The notes under the pieces are model-generated. The model was not told the DNA's origin. It saw only the letters and a program-made list of their open reading frames with translations, and did no database searches. DNA of 64,000 nt from positions 6,178 to 70,177 of the forward strand of contig CAZIGH010000026.1 in the NCBI GenBank assembly GCA_964538625.1, given 5' to 3'. The translations under genes and the position numbers were made by a program. Origin of the DNA: JAEUHM01 sp964538625. GTDB lineage: Bacteria; Verrucomicrobiota; Verrucomicrobiia; Verrucomicrobiales; Verrucomicrobiaceae. Shown piece after piece: positions 7,740-16,646 of the stretch. The first letter of the stretch is position 1; every line of letters starts with the position of its first letter.

Positions 7740-8624
7740 TTATGGCGCGAGGTGCTTTTTGAAGAAGGCGTCGGCGATTTCGACGGTTTCGGCACACCAG
7801 GGGTCACTCATCCAGAAGGGGTGAGGGGCGTGCTTGAGGGTGTGGATGGCGGTCTCGATGCCGTTGGCTTTGAGCTTCTCCATCATTTCGGCGCGTCCGA
7901 CTTTCAGCGTGTCTTTCTCGCCTTCGATGTAGATAACGGGCGGTACGCCGGGGCGGACGTGGTGGATGGGTGAGGCTTCGCGATAGAGGGCTTCATTCTC
8001 AGCAGCGGTGGTGCCGAAGAAGGCGAGGGTGGCCTCGCTGTTTTTGTCTTTGTTTGCTGCATACATGTCCTGGGTGGCGGCCATGACGATGGCGGCCTTG
8101 ACGCTGCTGGATTGATCCTGGTGGGGGCCGTCGCCTTCGAATGGCTTTAGTCCGCTGGTCATGGCGAGGAGCCCGGAGAGGTGTCCGCCGGCGGACCCGC
8201 CCATGCAGCCGATGCGGTCGGGGTCAATGTGCCATTCTTTTGCATTGGCCCGTAGGGTGCGGACGGCGCTCTTGCAGTCGTGCAATGCGGCGGGGTACTT
8301 GGAGGTGGTGGAGAGCCGGTAGGCGATGATGGCGGTGACGTAGCCGCGCTGGGCGAGGCGCTCCATCATGGGCTTGTCAGACTCTACCTGACGTTTGGCC
8401 CAGCCGCCGCCGTGGATGTCGAGGATGCAGGGGTAGCTGCCGGGCTTCTCTGGCACGTAAACGGTCATTTTCACCACGTCTTCCGGGTAGGTGGCTACGA
8501 CGACTTCTTTCATTTCGAAGCCTTCGGGTGTGGCTGGCTTGAGGAGCTTCCACTTGGGCGGAGCTTCTTGTGCCAGTGCTGTGAGGGTGAGCAGCAGCGT
8601 GCAGAGGGTGAGGAGGTGTTTCAT
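7740..8624 (-). CDS. Secreted alpha/beta hydrolase (BD-FAE/carboxylesterase-like)
   Basis: This 294-residue protein has a signal peptide (residues 1-19, ending ALA-Q) and an alpha/beta-hydrolase fold. The oxyanion motif HGGGW is at 71-75 and the nucleophile elbow GGSAGGH at 142-148 (Ser144). A C-terminal GEKDTL supplies the likely catalytic Asp, and HAPHPFW the His. Such enzymes cleave esters such as acetyl groups of polysaccharides; the substrate is unknown. Its ATG overlaps the queF TAA by one base (TAATG), so it is the last gene of the Tol-Pal/queF transcription unit. Confidence 0.85.
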   Translation of the reverse strand: MKHLLTLCTLLLTLTALAQEAPPKWKLLKPATPEGFEMKEVVVATYPEDVVKMTVYVPEKPGSYPCILDIHGGGWAKRQVESDKPMMERLAQRGYVTAIIAYRLSTTSKYPAALHDCKSAVRTLRANAKEWHIDPDRIGCMGGSAGGHLSGLLAMTSGLKPFEGDGPHQDQSSSVKAAIVMAATQDMYAANKDKNSEATLAFFGTTAAENEALYREASPIHHVRPGVPPVIYIEGEKDTLKVGRAEMMEKLKANGIETAIHTLKHAPHPFWMSDPWCAETVEIADAFFKKHLAP

Positions 8625-9061
8625 TAGAGACGGAGCGGTTCTTTGAGCTCGGGGAAGCGGGCCTCGCAGGTGAGCTGGATGCCGCCGCGGGGTGAAAAGG
8701 CACCGCGCACGATGATCTGGCGTGGCTTGCAGACGGAGAGGATGTCATCCAGCACGCGGTTGACGATGACTTCGTTGAAAGAGGGTGTGTTCCGGTAGCT
8801 GGCGAGGTAGAACTTGAGGCTTTTGGTTTCGATGCAGAGCTTGTCCGGGATGTAGTAGATTTCGAGGTGGGCAGTGTCGGGCTGGCCTGTCACGGGGCAA
8901 ATGCTGCTGAACTCTGGCGCATCAAGGTGGATGGTGTAGTCTCGCTGCGGGGTGCGGTTGGGGAAGGTCTCGAGGATGCTGGCGCTGGGTGCGGTGGGAA
9001 GGCGGTGCTCGGAGCTGCCAAGGAGTTTGAGCGTAGGCTTGGGGGACTTCTTTTTCGACAT
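8624..9061 (-). CDS. queF: NADPH-dependent 7-cyano-7-deazaguanine reductase QueF
   Basis: QueF reduces preQ0 to preQ1 in queuosine synthesis. The 145-residue length is that of the short, YkvM-type enzymes. The catalytic Cys lies in FSSICPVTGQPD (C55, with D62), followed by TAHLEIYYIPDK and the substrate-binding ESKSLK-like segment (ETKSLKFYLASYRN), FNEVIVNRVLDDI and FSPRGGI. ATG 9061 gives the family length; an ORF extension further upstream has no resemblance. It follows pal by 13 bases. I saw no preQ1 riboswitch in front of it. Confidence 0.94.
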   Translation of the reverse strand: MSKKKSPKPTLKLLGSSEHRLPTAPSASILETFPNRTPQRDYTIHLDAPEFSSICPVTGQPDTAHLEIYYIPDKLCIETKSLKFYLASYRNTPSFNEVIVNRVLDDILSVCKPRQIIVRGAFSPRGGIQLTCEARFPELKEPLRL

Positions 9062-9074
9062 GGATGCAGAGGTA

Positions 9075-9602
9075 TCAGGTGGTGGGAGGCGCTGCGTCCG
9101 GCGGTGATTCGAGCGGTGTGGGTGCGGGACGCTGCCGGGCCTCGTAGATGCGAACGACGTCGCCGGGATTGAGCGCGGTGATGTCACTGCCGTAACCGGT
9201 GGTGTGAAGTGCGCCGGCATCGAAACCTAGCTCAATGAGAGCGCTGCGCACGGCCTCTGCACGGCGCTGGGAGAGGACGCGGCCGTACTCTGGCACGGTG
9301 CTGCTGGAGGCGAAACCGGCGATGAGTAGGGGGCGCTTGCTGCCTTTCCAGCGGGCGAGTGACTCTTGGAGTTTTGCTTTTTGGTTGTCTGCGAGGGAGA
9401 AGCTGCCGCGGGAGAAGGTGAGGTCCGTCATGATGGGTGCGGCACCTGCGGACAGGGGTGAGGCGAGTTGCTCTTGGTCTGCAAGGGCGTGGATGATGCC
9501 TGGGCCTGTGCGAAGGAGGCCCGCCAGTGAGGAGCATGAGGATAGCGCAGCGCAGGAGAGGGCGGGGAGGAGCAGAAGGTGGAGGGGTTTGAGGCGTTTC
9601 AT
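9075..9602 (-). CDS. pal: OmpA/Pal-family peptidoglycan-associated lipoprotein
   Basis: Pal anchors the outer membrane to peptidoglycan and works with TolB. The 175-residue product has a lipoprotein-type signal (ALSSC, Cys at 23) and a C-terminal OmpA-like domain, with FSRGSFSLADNQKAKL in place of the usual F-x-S-x2 start, LIAGFASSST, LSQRRAEAVRSALIELG and TTGYGS. The usual D/R pair that binds diaminopimelate is not clear in the central motif, so it is a divergent member. Its ATG overlaps the tolB stop (ATGA), supporting the Pal assignment over a generic OmpA protein. Confidence 0.8.
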   Translation of the reverse strand: MKRLKPLHLLLLPALSCAALSSCSSLAGLLRTGPGIIHALADQEQLASPLSAGAAPIMTDLTFSRGSFSLADNQKAKLQESLARWKGSKRPLLIAGFASSSTVPEYGRVLSQRRAEAVRSALIELGFDAGALHTTGYGSDITALNPGDVVRIYEARQRPAPTPLESPPDAAPPTT

Positions 9603-10834
9603 CTCATCCAGCGGGGTTCGGAGATTTGGCCCAGTCCACGGAGGATGCTGCGGCGCTTGCCTGTGGTGACGTCATGCACCCAGAGTTGGCCGTTTTGAAC
9701 ATAAGCTACGCTGCGGCCATCCGGGCTCCAAGTAGGGTGCTGTGCTCCGCCGCGCTGTAGGACGGTGAGGCGTCCGCCTTCATAGGGCTTGAGGGCGATG
9801 GCCCAGTCTCCACTGATGCGGGCAGTGAAAGCGATGGTCTGGCCGTCTGGCGACCATTCGGGATCGAAGGCCTCGGGTGTGCCGGAACTCCAGCGGCGTG
9901 CGGGTGCTTCTGAGCCCAGTTCTACGGTGTAAAGCTGGGTGCCGTCTCCGTCCCCTTCGTCTGAGGCATACATGAGCAGCCTGCCTTTGGGGTGCCAAGT
10001 CGGCGATGAGGGGACGCCTTGGGACTCGGTGACGCAGATGGCGCGGTTGGAGCCGAGATCGAGCACGAAGATTTCTGGGTTCCCGAGAAAGCTGAGGGTG
10101 ACTGCGGCGCGGCGCTCTTCGGGTGCGAAGGCGACGCCGCTGTTCATGCCGGGTGTGCTGGCAAGCTGTTGGGACATGCCGCCGCCGAGGTCCACTACCA
10201 TGACGGCGGGGAAGCCGTTGTCGTAGCTGGTGTAGGCGAGCAGTGAGCCATCTGGGGCGAGCGCTGGTGAAACGGCCCCGAAGGCGTGGCTGGTGACGCG
10301 GTAAAGCCCGCCACCGTCGGGCTCGCAGACGTAGATTTGTTTGGTACCGCTGGCATTGCTTACGAAAGCGATGCGGCTGCTGGCGGTGCCGGGCTTGCCC
10401 GTGATGGCGAGGACGATGTCATCTGCGGCAGACTCGACGTTCTCTGCCAAGCCGGGGGCACCATAGCTGCGCTCAAAGAGGACCTTTCCGTAACGGTCTT
10501 TTAGGGTGGCGGAGATGCGTCCGCCGATGGAGGTGCCGGTGATGAGGTAACGGGCGGAGTTGCGCTCGACGAGGGTGACTTCCGGGTGTTTCTCGAAGTA
10601 GTCTCGCAACGCGGCGCTGGCCGAGCTGCCGGTGCCGCCACCGAGTGGCTCGATGCTGAGGGTGCGTACGCTTGCTAACTGAGCGGAGACTGGTCCGCCG
10701 GCTGCCCTGTCGCGGGCAAAGAGTTTTTTGAACCAGCTCTCTGCCCGAGCTGCGTTGGCCAAGGCGAGCAGCAAGCCGAGCACCAGGCAGGTCATGCCTG
10801 GCCGGAGCTGTGGGCGGAGCAGGCTACTCGACAT
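9599..10834 (-). CDS. tolB: TolB-like periplasmic beta-propeller protein
   Basis: TolB is the periplasmic component of Tol-Pal that binds Pal and TolA. The 411-residue product has a signal peptide (about 1-29, ending ARA), an N-terminal domain (to about 160) and WD40-like/PD40 repeats such as TKQIYVCEPDGGG, LAPDGSLLAYTSYDNG, WHPKGRLLMYASDE, WSPDGQTIAFTARISG and WSPDGRSVAYVQNG. ATG 10834 overlaps the end of the upstream TonB-like gene by 11 bases; its stop overlaps the pal ATG. An upstream start at 10948 would lack a signal peptide at the N-terminus. Confidence 0.88.
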   Translation of the reverse strand: MSSSLLRPQLRPGMTCLVLGLLLALANAARAESWFKKLFARDRAAGGPVSAQLASVRTLSIEPLGGGTGSSASAALRDYFEKHPEVTLVERNSARYLITGTSIGGRISATLKDRYGKVLFERSYGAPGLAENVESAADDIVLAITGKPGTASSRIAFVSNASGTKQIYVCEPDGGGLYRVTSHAFGAVSPALAPDGSLLAYTSYDNGFPAVMVVDLGGGMSQQLASTPGMNSGVAFAPEERRAAVTLSFLGNPEIFVLDLGSNRAICVTESQGVPSSPTWHPKGRLLMYASDEGDGDGTQLYTVELGSEAPARRWSSGTPEAFDPEWSPDGQTIAFTARISGDWAIALKPYEGGRLTVLQRGGAQHPTWSPDGRSVAYVQNGQLWVHDVTTGKRRSILRGLGQISEPRWMR

Positions 10835-11558
10835 TGAAGCGGACTTGAACGGAATAACGTTCACCAACGAATGAGGGGGGAAGACTTTCGCCGACTTTCT
10901 CCAGCCGGTCTGCGGCTTCAAGCACGGATGCGTCAACAGCCTTGTCACCGGAGGGCTGGACGAGCTTGAAGCTGGCGAGCTTGCCTGAGCGGTCCAGTGC
11001 CACTTCCAGCAGGACGGACCGCTGGCCGGGTGCTTTGGGAGTGGTCCATGCTTTAAGGAAGGAGTCGATCAATGCGCGGTCCACGCTGTCTAGTGCTGCC
11101 GAAGACGCTGAGGCGGCGGGCGGCAGTCTCGAGACGGTAATGAAGCGCGAGACTTCGCCCGGGGCTGGTGGTGGGGAGTAGGATGGGGAGACGGGGCTGG
11201 GTGCTACGGAGGCGGGCTTGTCCGGGGGACGGATCAAGATGGCTTTTGGAACGGGTTTTTCTTCCGGCTCGACGGTAGGAGGTGCTGGGGTCTTGGTGCG
11301 GATGATGATGGGGGGAGGTGTGTTGCTGGGTGGTGCATTTGGGGCTGGGGACTCCGCTTCTTTGTGCACCATGGTGGTGCTGACATCTGCGGTTTCCATC
11401 CAGGAAAGGTGCGCTGCCTCGGCGATGCGCGGTGCGGAGAAGCGCTGGATCTGAAGCCACCACCAGACGGCGGCGGCAAGCACCAGGTGGCCCAGCACTG
11501 CCAGGACGACGAAGCGCCGTATGGGCTCAAGCTTGAACTCTGTGCGGGTGGAACTCAT
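10824..11558 (-). CDS. TonB/TolA-family periplasm-spanning protein
   Basis: This 244-residue protein has one N-terminal membrane helix (about 16-36, VLAVLGHLVLAAAVWWWL), a long Pro-rich periplasmic stalk (about 70-155, with PPPIIIRTKTPAPP) and a C-terminal globular domain with SVLLEVALDRSGKLASFKLV and YSVQVRFNVE, the TonB-C pattern. In position it replaces TolA: behind tolQ-tolR and before tolB-pal. The stalk is proline-rich like TonB rather than Ala/Lys-rich like E. coli TolA. It is coupled to tolR (ATGA) and to tolB (11-base overlap). Confidence 0.83.
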   Translation of the reverse strand: MSSTRTEFKLEPIRRFVVLAVLGHLVLAAAVWWWLQIQRFSAPRIAEAAHLSWMETADVSTTMVHKEAESPAPNAPPSNTPPPIIIRTKTPAPPTVEPEEKPVPKAILIRPPDKPASVAPSPVSPSYSPPPAPGEVSRFITVSRLPPAASASSAALDSVDRALIDSFLKAWTTPKAPGQRSVLLEVALDRSGKLASFKLVQPSGDKAVDASVLEAADRLEKVGESLPPSFVGERYSVQVRFNVE

Positions 11559-11971
11559 GGCGCTGGTGGCGGGGACCAGGAGAAGGTCTGGACGGCGGTT
11601 TTTTGAACACCTGCCTCGCGGAGCACGGCCACAAGTTCCACAATGCGTTGCACGGGCTGATTGCCGGCGAGCTTGATCATGACACCTGCGCCCGGACGCG
11701 TGGTCAGGAGGTCCTTCGTGGCCTGTCCAAGCTCGCTGGTGGAGAGGCTGCGTCCGTTGAGAATGAGGCGGTCGGAGGAGCCGGCTTCCAACACGACGTA
11801 GTCCGTGGGAGCGGAGGAGGGTGCGCTGACTACGCTCTGCACGCTTTCTGTTTTCAGCAGCGGAACCACGAGCACGAACACAAAAAGCAGTACGAAGACC
11901 AAGTCCATGTAGGGGACAAAGTTGATCTCTGCGATGTAGCGAGGCGGCGGGCGGCTGCTCCAGCGGTGCAT
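11555..11971 (-). CDS. tolR: ExbD/TolR family protein
   Basis: TolR partners TolQ in the proton-driven stator. The 138-residue product has one membrane helix preceded by IAEINFVPYMDLVFVLLFVF, with the conserved Asp of the proton path, and a periplasmic domain ending AGVQKTAVQTFSW. A long basic/aromatic N-terminus (HRWSSRPPPRYIAE) precedes the helix. It lies 20 bases behind the DUF3147-like gene and overlaps the TonB-like gene (ATGA). Confidence 0.87.
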   Translation of the reverse strand: MHRWSSRPPPRYIAEINFVPYMDLVFVLLFVFVLVVPLLKTESVQSVVSAPSSAPTDYVVLEAGSSDRLILNGRSLSTSELGQATKDLLTTRPGAGVMIKLAGNQPVQRIVELVAVLREAGVQKTAVQTFSWSPPPAP

Positions 11972-11990
11972 GAGGGTGAGGTGTGGCGGT

Positions 11991-12341
11991 TCAAAGCTGC
12001 ACGCCTGCGAGGTCGAGCAGCTTCATGGTGAGGAAATAGAGTGCTACGGTACCAACGATGCAGCCCAGCAGACTGGGCCAGAAGCCGAAGCCTTTGTTAA
12101 TGAGCCATGGCAGGGCGAGGAACATGGGCAGCGTGGGAAGTACGAACCAGAAGGTGCCGAAGGCGTGTTTTCCAATCATGGGCGCATCCCGTGTCTCGGC
12201 ATAGAGCCAGATGAAGGCGAGGAGTGAGGTGAGTGGCAGCGAGTGGATGATGCTGGCTGCGAAGTTGTTTCGTTTGGCGGTCTCGGTGACGAGGACGATG
12301 ACTCCAGCGGAGAGGAACAGTTTGAGCAGGTAGTACCACAT
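11991..12341 (-). CDS. Small four-helix membrane protein (DUF3147-like)
   Basis: The 116-residue product is almost entirely hydrophobic, with four predicted membrane helices (about 4-22, 28-48, 64-84, 90-112). The N-terminus MWYYLLKLFLSAGVIVLVTE followed by a basic-polar turn resembles DUF3147 proteins as I recall them; no function is known for that family. It sits between tolQ (4 bases upstream) and tolR (20 bases downstream), where other bacteria have no gene, so it is likely co-expressed with the Tol stator. Start ATG 12341 avoids an unrelated upstream extension. Confidence 0.72.
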   Translation of the reverse strand: MWYYLLKLFLSAGVIVLVTETAKRNNFAASIIHSLPLTSLLAFIWLYAETRDAPMIGKHAFGTFWFVLPTLPMFLALPWLINKGFGFWPSLLGCIVGTVALYFLTMKLLDLAGVQL

Positions 12342-12345
12342 GCGA

Positions 12346-13206
12346 TCAGAGTGCGGTTGGTGGGTTGGGCACGCTGGCCCTAGGCAGCGGGGATGAGCTG
12401 GCGGTGGCGAAGGAGGCCACACTGGGCGGGCCGAAGGCGCTCATGCTGGGTATCTCATCTGCTGGTGCGCGGTGGTCCACGTAGTGTCTGTCCAGCACGG
12501 TGCCGAGCTCTCCGACGAAGTTCTCCAGCCGCAGGGTCATGGCTCTCATGCGGCTGACGAGGAAGTTGTAGCCCATCATGCTCGGCAGTGCGACGAGCAG
12601 ACCGAGCACGGTAGTGAGGAGTGCAGCAGCCACCCCGGGGGCGACAGCCTGCACGGGCACGGCTCCTTTGGCACCAGCTACCTCGCCAAACGCTTCCATG
12701 ATGCCCCAAACGGTGCCTAAAAGGCCCAGCACAGGTGCCGCGCTGACGGCGATGGCCACGACACCCAGCCGGGACTCCACTTTGACGCAGGCCTCGTTCA
12801 TCGCTCGCTCCATAGTACGGCGGATGGCATTGGACTGGGAGGCGGTGATTTTTCCTGCCCCTTGCAGGCGCTGGGAGAAGGTTTTGTCTGGCTGGTCGAG
12901 GCCTACGAGGTGGAAGGCGAGCTCTCGGGCTGCGGCGTAGTAGATGTGGAAGAGAGGTGAAGCGGGGAAGCGCTCATCTGACTGGAACAGGGACAGGGGG
13001 TGGCTGCTGTGGCGAAACACTTGCAGGAACTCGGCATTGGCACCGCGTGCGGAACCGAGAAGGTGCAACTTGGCGGCGATGACGAACCAGCTGACTACCG
13101 AAAGCAGTACGATCAGTGCGCAAGTCACCAGGCCGGTGGTGGAGGCCTGGCTGAGCGCGAAGTCGAGGCCCATGGCGAGAAGCGGTGAGGTGCTGGAGAG
13201 AAGCAT
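12346..13206 (-). CDS. tolQ: TolQ-like proton channel protein
   Basis: First gene of the Tol-Pal operon. TolQ with TolR forms the inner-membrane motor that drives TolA/Pal redistribution during outer-membrane constriction. The 286-residue product has three membrane segments (about 22-45, 150-172, 190-212) and the family core SAAPVLGLLGTVWGIMEAFG followed by PGVAAALLTTVLGLLVALPS. A Pro/Ser-rich C-terminal tail of about 40 residues is unusual. The next gene begins 4 bases later. Confidence 0.88.
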   Translation of the reverse strand: MLLSSTSPLLAMGLDFALSQASTTGLVTCALIVLLSVVSWFVIAAKLHLLGSARGANAEFLQVFRHSSHPLSLFQSDERFPASPLFHIYYAAARELAFHLVGLDQPDKTFSQRLQGAGKITASQSNAIRRTMERAMNEACVKVESRLGVVAIAVSAAPVLGLLGTVWGIMEAFGEVAGAKGAVPVQAVAPGVAAALLTTVLGLLVALPSMMGYNFLVSRMRAMTLRLENFVGELGTVLDRHYVDHRAPADEIPSMSAFGPPSVASFATASSSPLPRASVPNPPTAL

Positions 13207-13238
13207 GAGGGAGGGAAACTACGCTGCTCATCCTAGAC

Positions 13239-13361
13239 ATGAATCCTTCAGTTGTCTTGACCAAATGTGACCGGGTGAGGTGGATACCTTCCGAGGATGG
13301 CACGCTGGCGCAGGTGGCTTTCCCGGATGCGGAGATCGATGTGACGGAGCTGTTGCGTTGA
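13239..13361 (+). CDS. Candidate 40-residue protein, function unknown
   Basis: An ATG at 13239 opens 40 codons ending at TGA 13359-13361. The product (start MNPSVVLTKCDRVRWIPSED, end DAEIDVTELLR) has ordinary protein-like composition and codon use like its neighbours. It occupies nearly all of the 165-base gap between tolQ and ychF, on the opposite strand to both. No strong ribosome binding site is visible (a weak GAGGG lies about 30 bases upstream), and I recognise no family. It may be real or a chance frame. Confidence 0.38.
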   Translation: MNPSVVLTKCDRVRWIPSEDGTLAQVAFPDAEIDVTELLR

Positions 13362-13371
13362 GCAGGAGGGG

Positions 13372-14487
13372 CTACACGTTGAAGCGCCACTCCACCACGT
13401 CGCCGTCACGCATGACGTATTCTTTGCCCTCGATGCGGAGCTTGCCGGCTTCGCGGCACTTGGCCTCGGAGCCGAGAGCCACTAGGTCATCGTAGTGGAC
13501 GATCTGGGCGGCGATGAAACCGCGCTCGAAGTCGCCGTGGATGACGCCTGCGGCCTGCGGGGCCTTGGTTCCTTTGGTGATGGTCCAGGCGCGGGTTTCC
13601 TTTTCCCCGGTGGTCAGATAGGTCTGCAGACCGAGGAGATCGTAAGCGCTCTTGATGAGGCGCGAAACGCCGGAGTCTGTGACGCCGAGGTCAGCGAGAT
13701 AGGCTTTCGCATCTTCCTCCGGCAGATCGACCAGTTCGTTCTCGATTGCGGCGCTGATGACGACGGCGCTGGCGCTGTGCATGGCGGCTACGTGCTTGCG
13801 CACGGCGGAGACGAGCGGGTGGTCGTCCGGCTTGTTCGCTGCGGTGGCGAGCTCGTCCTCAGCCACGTTGCAGGCGTAGATGACGGGCTTTGAGGAGAGG
13901 AGAAAGAAGGACTTGAGGAGCTTCTTTTCATCGTCGGTCAGCTCCAGGGTGATGGCGGGACGGCCTTCATCTAGGTGAGGGATGAGCTTCTCTACCAAGG
14001 CGAGTTCAGCGGCAGCGTCTTTGTTGCCGCGCTTGGCATCTTTTTCGATTCGTGCCTTGCGTTTGGTCATGCTTTCGAGGTCGGCGATGACTAGCTCGGT
14101 ATTGATGACATCGATGTCACGAATGGGGTCCACGCTGCCGTCCACGTGATGAATGTCACCGCTCTCAAAACAGCGGACCACATGGACGATGGCATCCACC
14201 TCACGGATGTTGCTGAGGAACTGGTTGCCGAGGCCTTCGCCCTTGCTGGCGCCCTTTACCAGGCCCGCGATGTCCACAAACTCGATGGCTGCGGGAACGA
14301 TTTTTTGCGTGCCGCTGAGCTTGCCCAGCACGGTGAGGCGCTCATCCGGCACGATGACTACGCCGATGTTCGGCTCGATGGTGCAGAAGGGATAGTTCGC
14401 CGCCTCCGCTTTCCGTGTGCGGGTGACCGCATTGAAAAGGGTGGACTTGCCGACATTGGGGAGACCGACGATACCTGCGCGCAACAT
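13372..14487 (-). CDS. ychF: Redox-regulated ATPase YchF (Obg-like)
   Basis: YchF/OLA1 is a ribosome-associated P-loop NTPase that prefers ATP over GTP. The 371-residue product has the G1 motif GLPNVGKST (8-16), the switch region with RTRKAEAANYPFCTIEPN, G3 VDIAGLVKGASKGEGLGNQF, a coiled-coil insert with many K/E/A, the NVAEDEL region that replaces the usual NKxD, and the C-terminal TGS domain ending KEYVMRDGDVVEWRFNV. ATG 14487 directly precedes the G1 motif; the longer frame to 14625 has no support. Confidence 0.96.
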   Translation of the reverse strand: MLRAGIVGLPNVGKSTLFNAVTRTRKAEAANYPFCTIEPNIGVVIVPDERLTVLGKLSGTQKIVPAAIEFVDIAGLVKGASKGEGLGNQFLSNIREVDAIVHVVRCFESGDIHHVDGSVDPIRDIDVINTELVIADLESMTKRKARIEKDAKRGNKDAAAELALVEKLIPHLDEGRPAITLELTDDEKKLLKSFFLLSSKPVIYACNVAEDELATAANKPDDHPLVSAVRKHVAAMHSASAVVISAAIENELVDLPEEDAKAYLADLGVTDSGVSRLIKSAYDLLGLQTYLTTGEKETRAWTITKGTKAPQAAGVIHGDFERGFIAAQIVHYDDLVALGSEAKCREAGKLRIEGKEYVMRDGDVVEWRFNV

Positions 14488-14606
14488 AATAGAAATGGGG
14501 GCCGCGAGGGTAGCAGGCGAACGGGCGTCCGCATCTGGAAAGATGCGATGAAGATGCTTGTCCTGCGGTCCGGCGGCGTGGAGTATCTGATTGTTTCTCA
14601 CCCCAC

Positions 14607-16646
14607 ATGGTCTCCTGGAAGTCAATCACCACCCGCACGTTGATCAAACTGGGCAGCGGTATGGGGCTGCTGCTTTTGCTGATGACGTGTGTGACCCACT
14701 ACCTGGTGTTCCAGGAAGTGGAGAGGCGAGAGCTGCAGCACATGGGCTTCTCCCTGGGGGAGAGGGTAGAGCGCATTGAGCGCCAGTTGGCTGAGATCCC
14801 GAAGAATCTGTATTTGATGCGGGCCGCGTTTTTGGAAGCGTGGAAGGGGACCACCTCACCAGAGCAGCTCAGTGCATGGAACGAGGATATGGTGCTGGAT
14901 CCGGACGGGGCTTGGCGGGCGCGACTGTCGCCAAGTGAAGTGCCACATGAGAGGCTAGTGCTGTGGATTAAAAAGGGAGTGGTGGTGGATGATGCTCTCA
15001 AACGCAAGCTGGTGGCGCTGAGGTCGATGTGCCGCCGTTTTCAGCCCGGCTGGGCACATGGCTTTCGTAGCTGCTACGGCAACAACTTTGATGGCTCCAC
15101 GATCACGGGGTTCGATGCGGAGATGGCAGGGTTTGATCTACCAGCAGATTTCGACACCCTGAGGGATCCTACAGTGGTGGGCTGTTCGCAGGCGAACAAC
15201 CCTGAGCGCGCCATTGTTTGGACGAGCGCACACTCGGTAGGACCGGAGTATTGCATGGTGTCGGTGGTGATGCCGGTGGACGTAGGTGGTGAGCACTTGG
15301 TGAACGTGGGGCATGATCTGCTGGTAAACAACTTGGTGACAGAGACCGAGCGTGGTGAGGTGGGTGCACTGAAGCATGCGATTGTGCGGCGAGACGGTCT
15401 CATGATCGCGGGGCCGGGATTGACACGTGCCATTCACGCCGCGAACGGTCAGCTGTCGATGGCCGACGCGGAGATTGAGGGCTGGAAGAAACTCTTTCCT
15501 GCACTCAGGGAGCATGGTGAGGAAGACTTTACGGGTTTCGATGCGGCCAGTGGATTGTATTATGCAGGCCGCCAGCTGACCGGGCCCGGCTGGCTTTACC
15601 TCGCCACACTACCACAGGCAGCACTTCACTCCCAGGCATTCACGACCACGCGCTGGGTGGTGTGGACGGCGCTGCCAGCTTACGTCTTGGGCCTGGTCAT
15701 GCTGGGGCGCATCATGACCAACAACGTGGCCCTGCCGATTTCGCAGCTTTTGAATGCCACCCGCGCACTGGCAGAGGGCAGGGCGCGGTTGGGGATACCA
15801 GTGGAACGAGACGATGAGATAGGCGTGCTGGCTAGCGCGTTCGAGCGCATGGCGAACCGGGTGAGGGAAGAAAAGGAGGGTCTGGAGCGCAGGGTGGCGG
15901 AGCGCACGGTGAAGCTTGAGGCGGCATTGGAGCGCCAGACAGAACTGGTGCGTTTGAAGTCAGATTTTGTCTCGATGGTGTCACACGAGTTTCGTACGCC
16001 GCTGAGTGTCATCTTATCTGCTTGCCAGGTGCTGGAGCGCTACCGCGCAAGGTTGGACGAGGAGCAGAGTGCAGAGCACGTGAGCATGATAGCCGACAAC
16101 ACTCGGCGTCTTTCCCGGATGGTGGATGAAGTGCTGTTGTTGGCCCGTACAGAACAGGAGGTGCAGGCAGCCCAGCTGCGGGAGCTGGACGTGGTGGCGC
16201 TTTTGACCAAGCTAGTGCAGGAGGCGAACGCTGCGTCTCAGGGTTGCGTGGAGGTGAAGTTGATTTGCAAGGATGGCCTGCCACCAGCGTGGGCAGACGA
16301 GTTGCTCCTTTGCCACATCATGAACAATCTGCTGTCCAACGCGGTAAAGTACAGCGAGAATGGCTCCATGGTGGTGGTGGATGTGGAGAAAGAGGGTGTG
16401 AATCTGATCCTGCAGATCGAGGACGCGGGCATCGGCATCCCAGAGAAAGATCAGAGGCACCTGTTCACTTCCTTTTTGCGGGGCAGCAATGTGGGAGACA
16501 GACCGGGCACAGGCCTGGGGCTAGTGATGGTGCAGCGTTGTGTGGCGTTGCACGGCGGTGAGCTGGACTTGAAGAGCGCCGTAGGCCTAGGTACAGTGGT
16601 GCGCGTGAAGTTGCCGTTGTTCTGCCAGCCCCATGAACAGGCATGA
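14607..16646 (+). CDS. Membrane-bound sensor histidine kinase
   Basis: This 679-residue kinase has a first membrane helix (about 17-34), a periplasmic sensor domain of roughly 310 residues with no family I recognise, a second helix (about 350-370), a HAMP linker (PISQLLNATRALAEG), a coiled coil (about 415-450), a HisKA domain with the phospho-acceptor in SHEFRTPLS (H460), and a HATPase domain with NNLLSNAVKYS (N box), DAGIGIP (G1), and GTGLGLVMVQR (G2). The sensor domain contains several Cys (CRRF, RSCYG, GCSQ, EYCM). It overlaps the regulator gene by 4 bases. Confidence 0.92.
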   Translation: MVSWKSITTRTLIKLGSGMGLLLLLMTCVTHYLVFQEVERRELQHMGFSLGERVERIERQLAEIPKNLYLMRAAFLEAWKGTTSPEQLSAWNEDMVLDPDGAWRARLSPSEVPHERLVLWIKKGVVVDDALKRKLVALRSMCRRFQPGWAHGFRSCYGNNFDGSTITGFDAEMAGFDLPADFDTLRDPTVVGCSQANNPERAIVWTSAHSVGPEYCMVSVVMPVDVGGEHLVNVGHDLLVNNLVTETERGEVGALKHAIVRRDGLMIAGPGLTRAIHAANGQLSMADAEIEGWKKLFPALREHGEEDFTGFDAASGLYYAGRQLTGPGWLYLATLPQAALHSQAFTTTRWVVWTALPAYVLGLVMLGRIMTNNVALPISQLLNATRALAEGRARLGIPVERDDEIGVLASAFERMANRVREEKEGLERRVAERTVKLEAALERQTELVRLKSDFVSMVSHEFRTPLSVILSACQVLERYRARLDEEQSAEHVSMIADNTRRLSRMVDEVLLLARTEQEVQAAQLRELDVVALLTKLVQEANAASQGCVEVKLICKDGLPPAWADELLLCHIMNNLLSNAVKYSENGSMVVVDVEKEGVNLILQIEDAGIGIPEKDQRHLFTSFLRGSNVGDRPGTGLGLVMVQRCVALHGGELDLKSAVGLGTVVRVKLPLFCQPHEQA

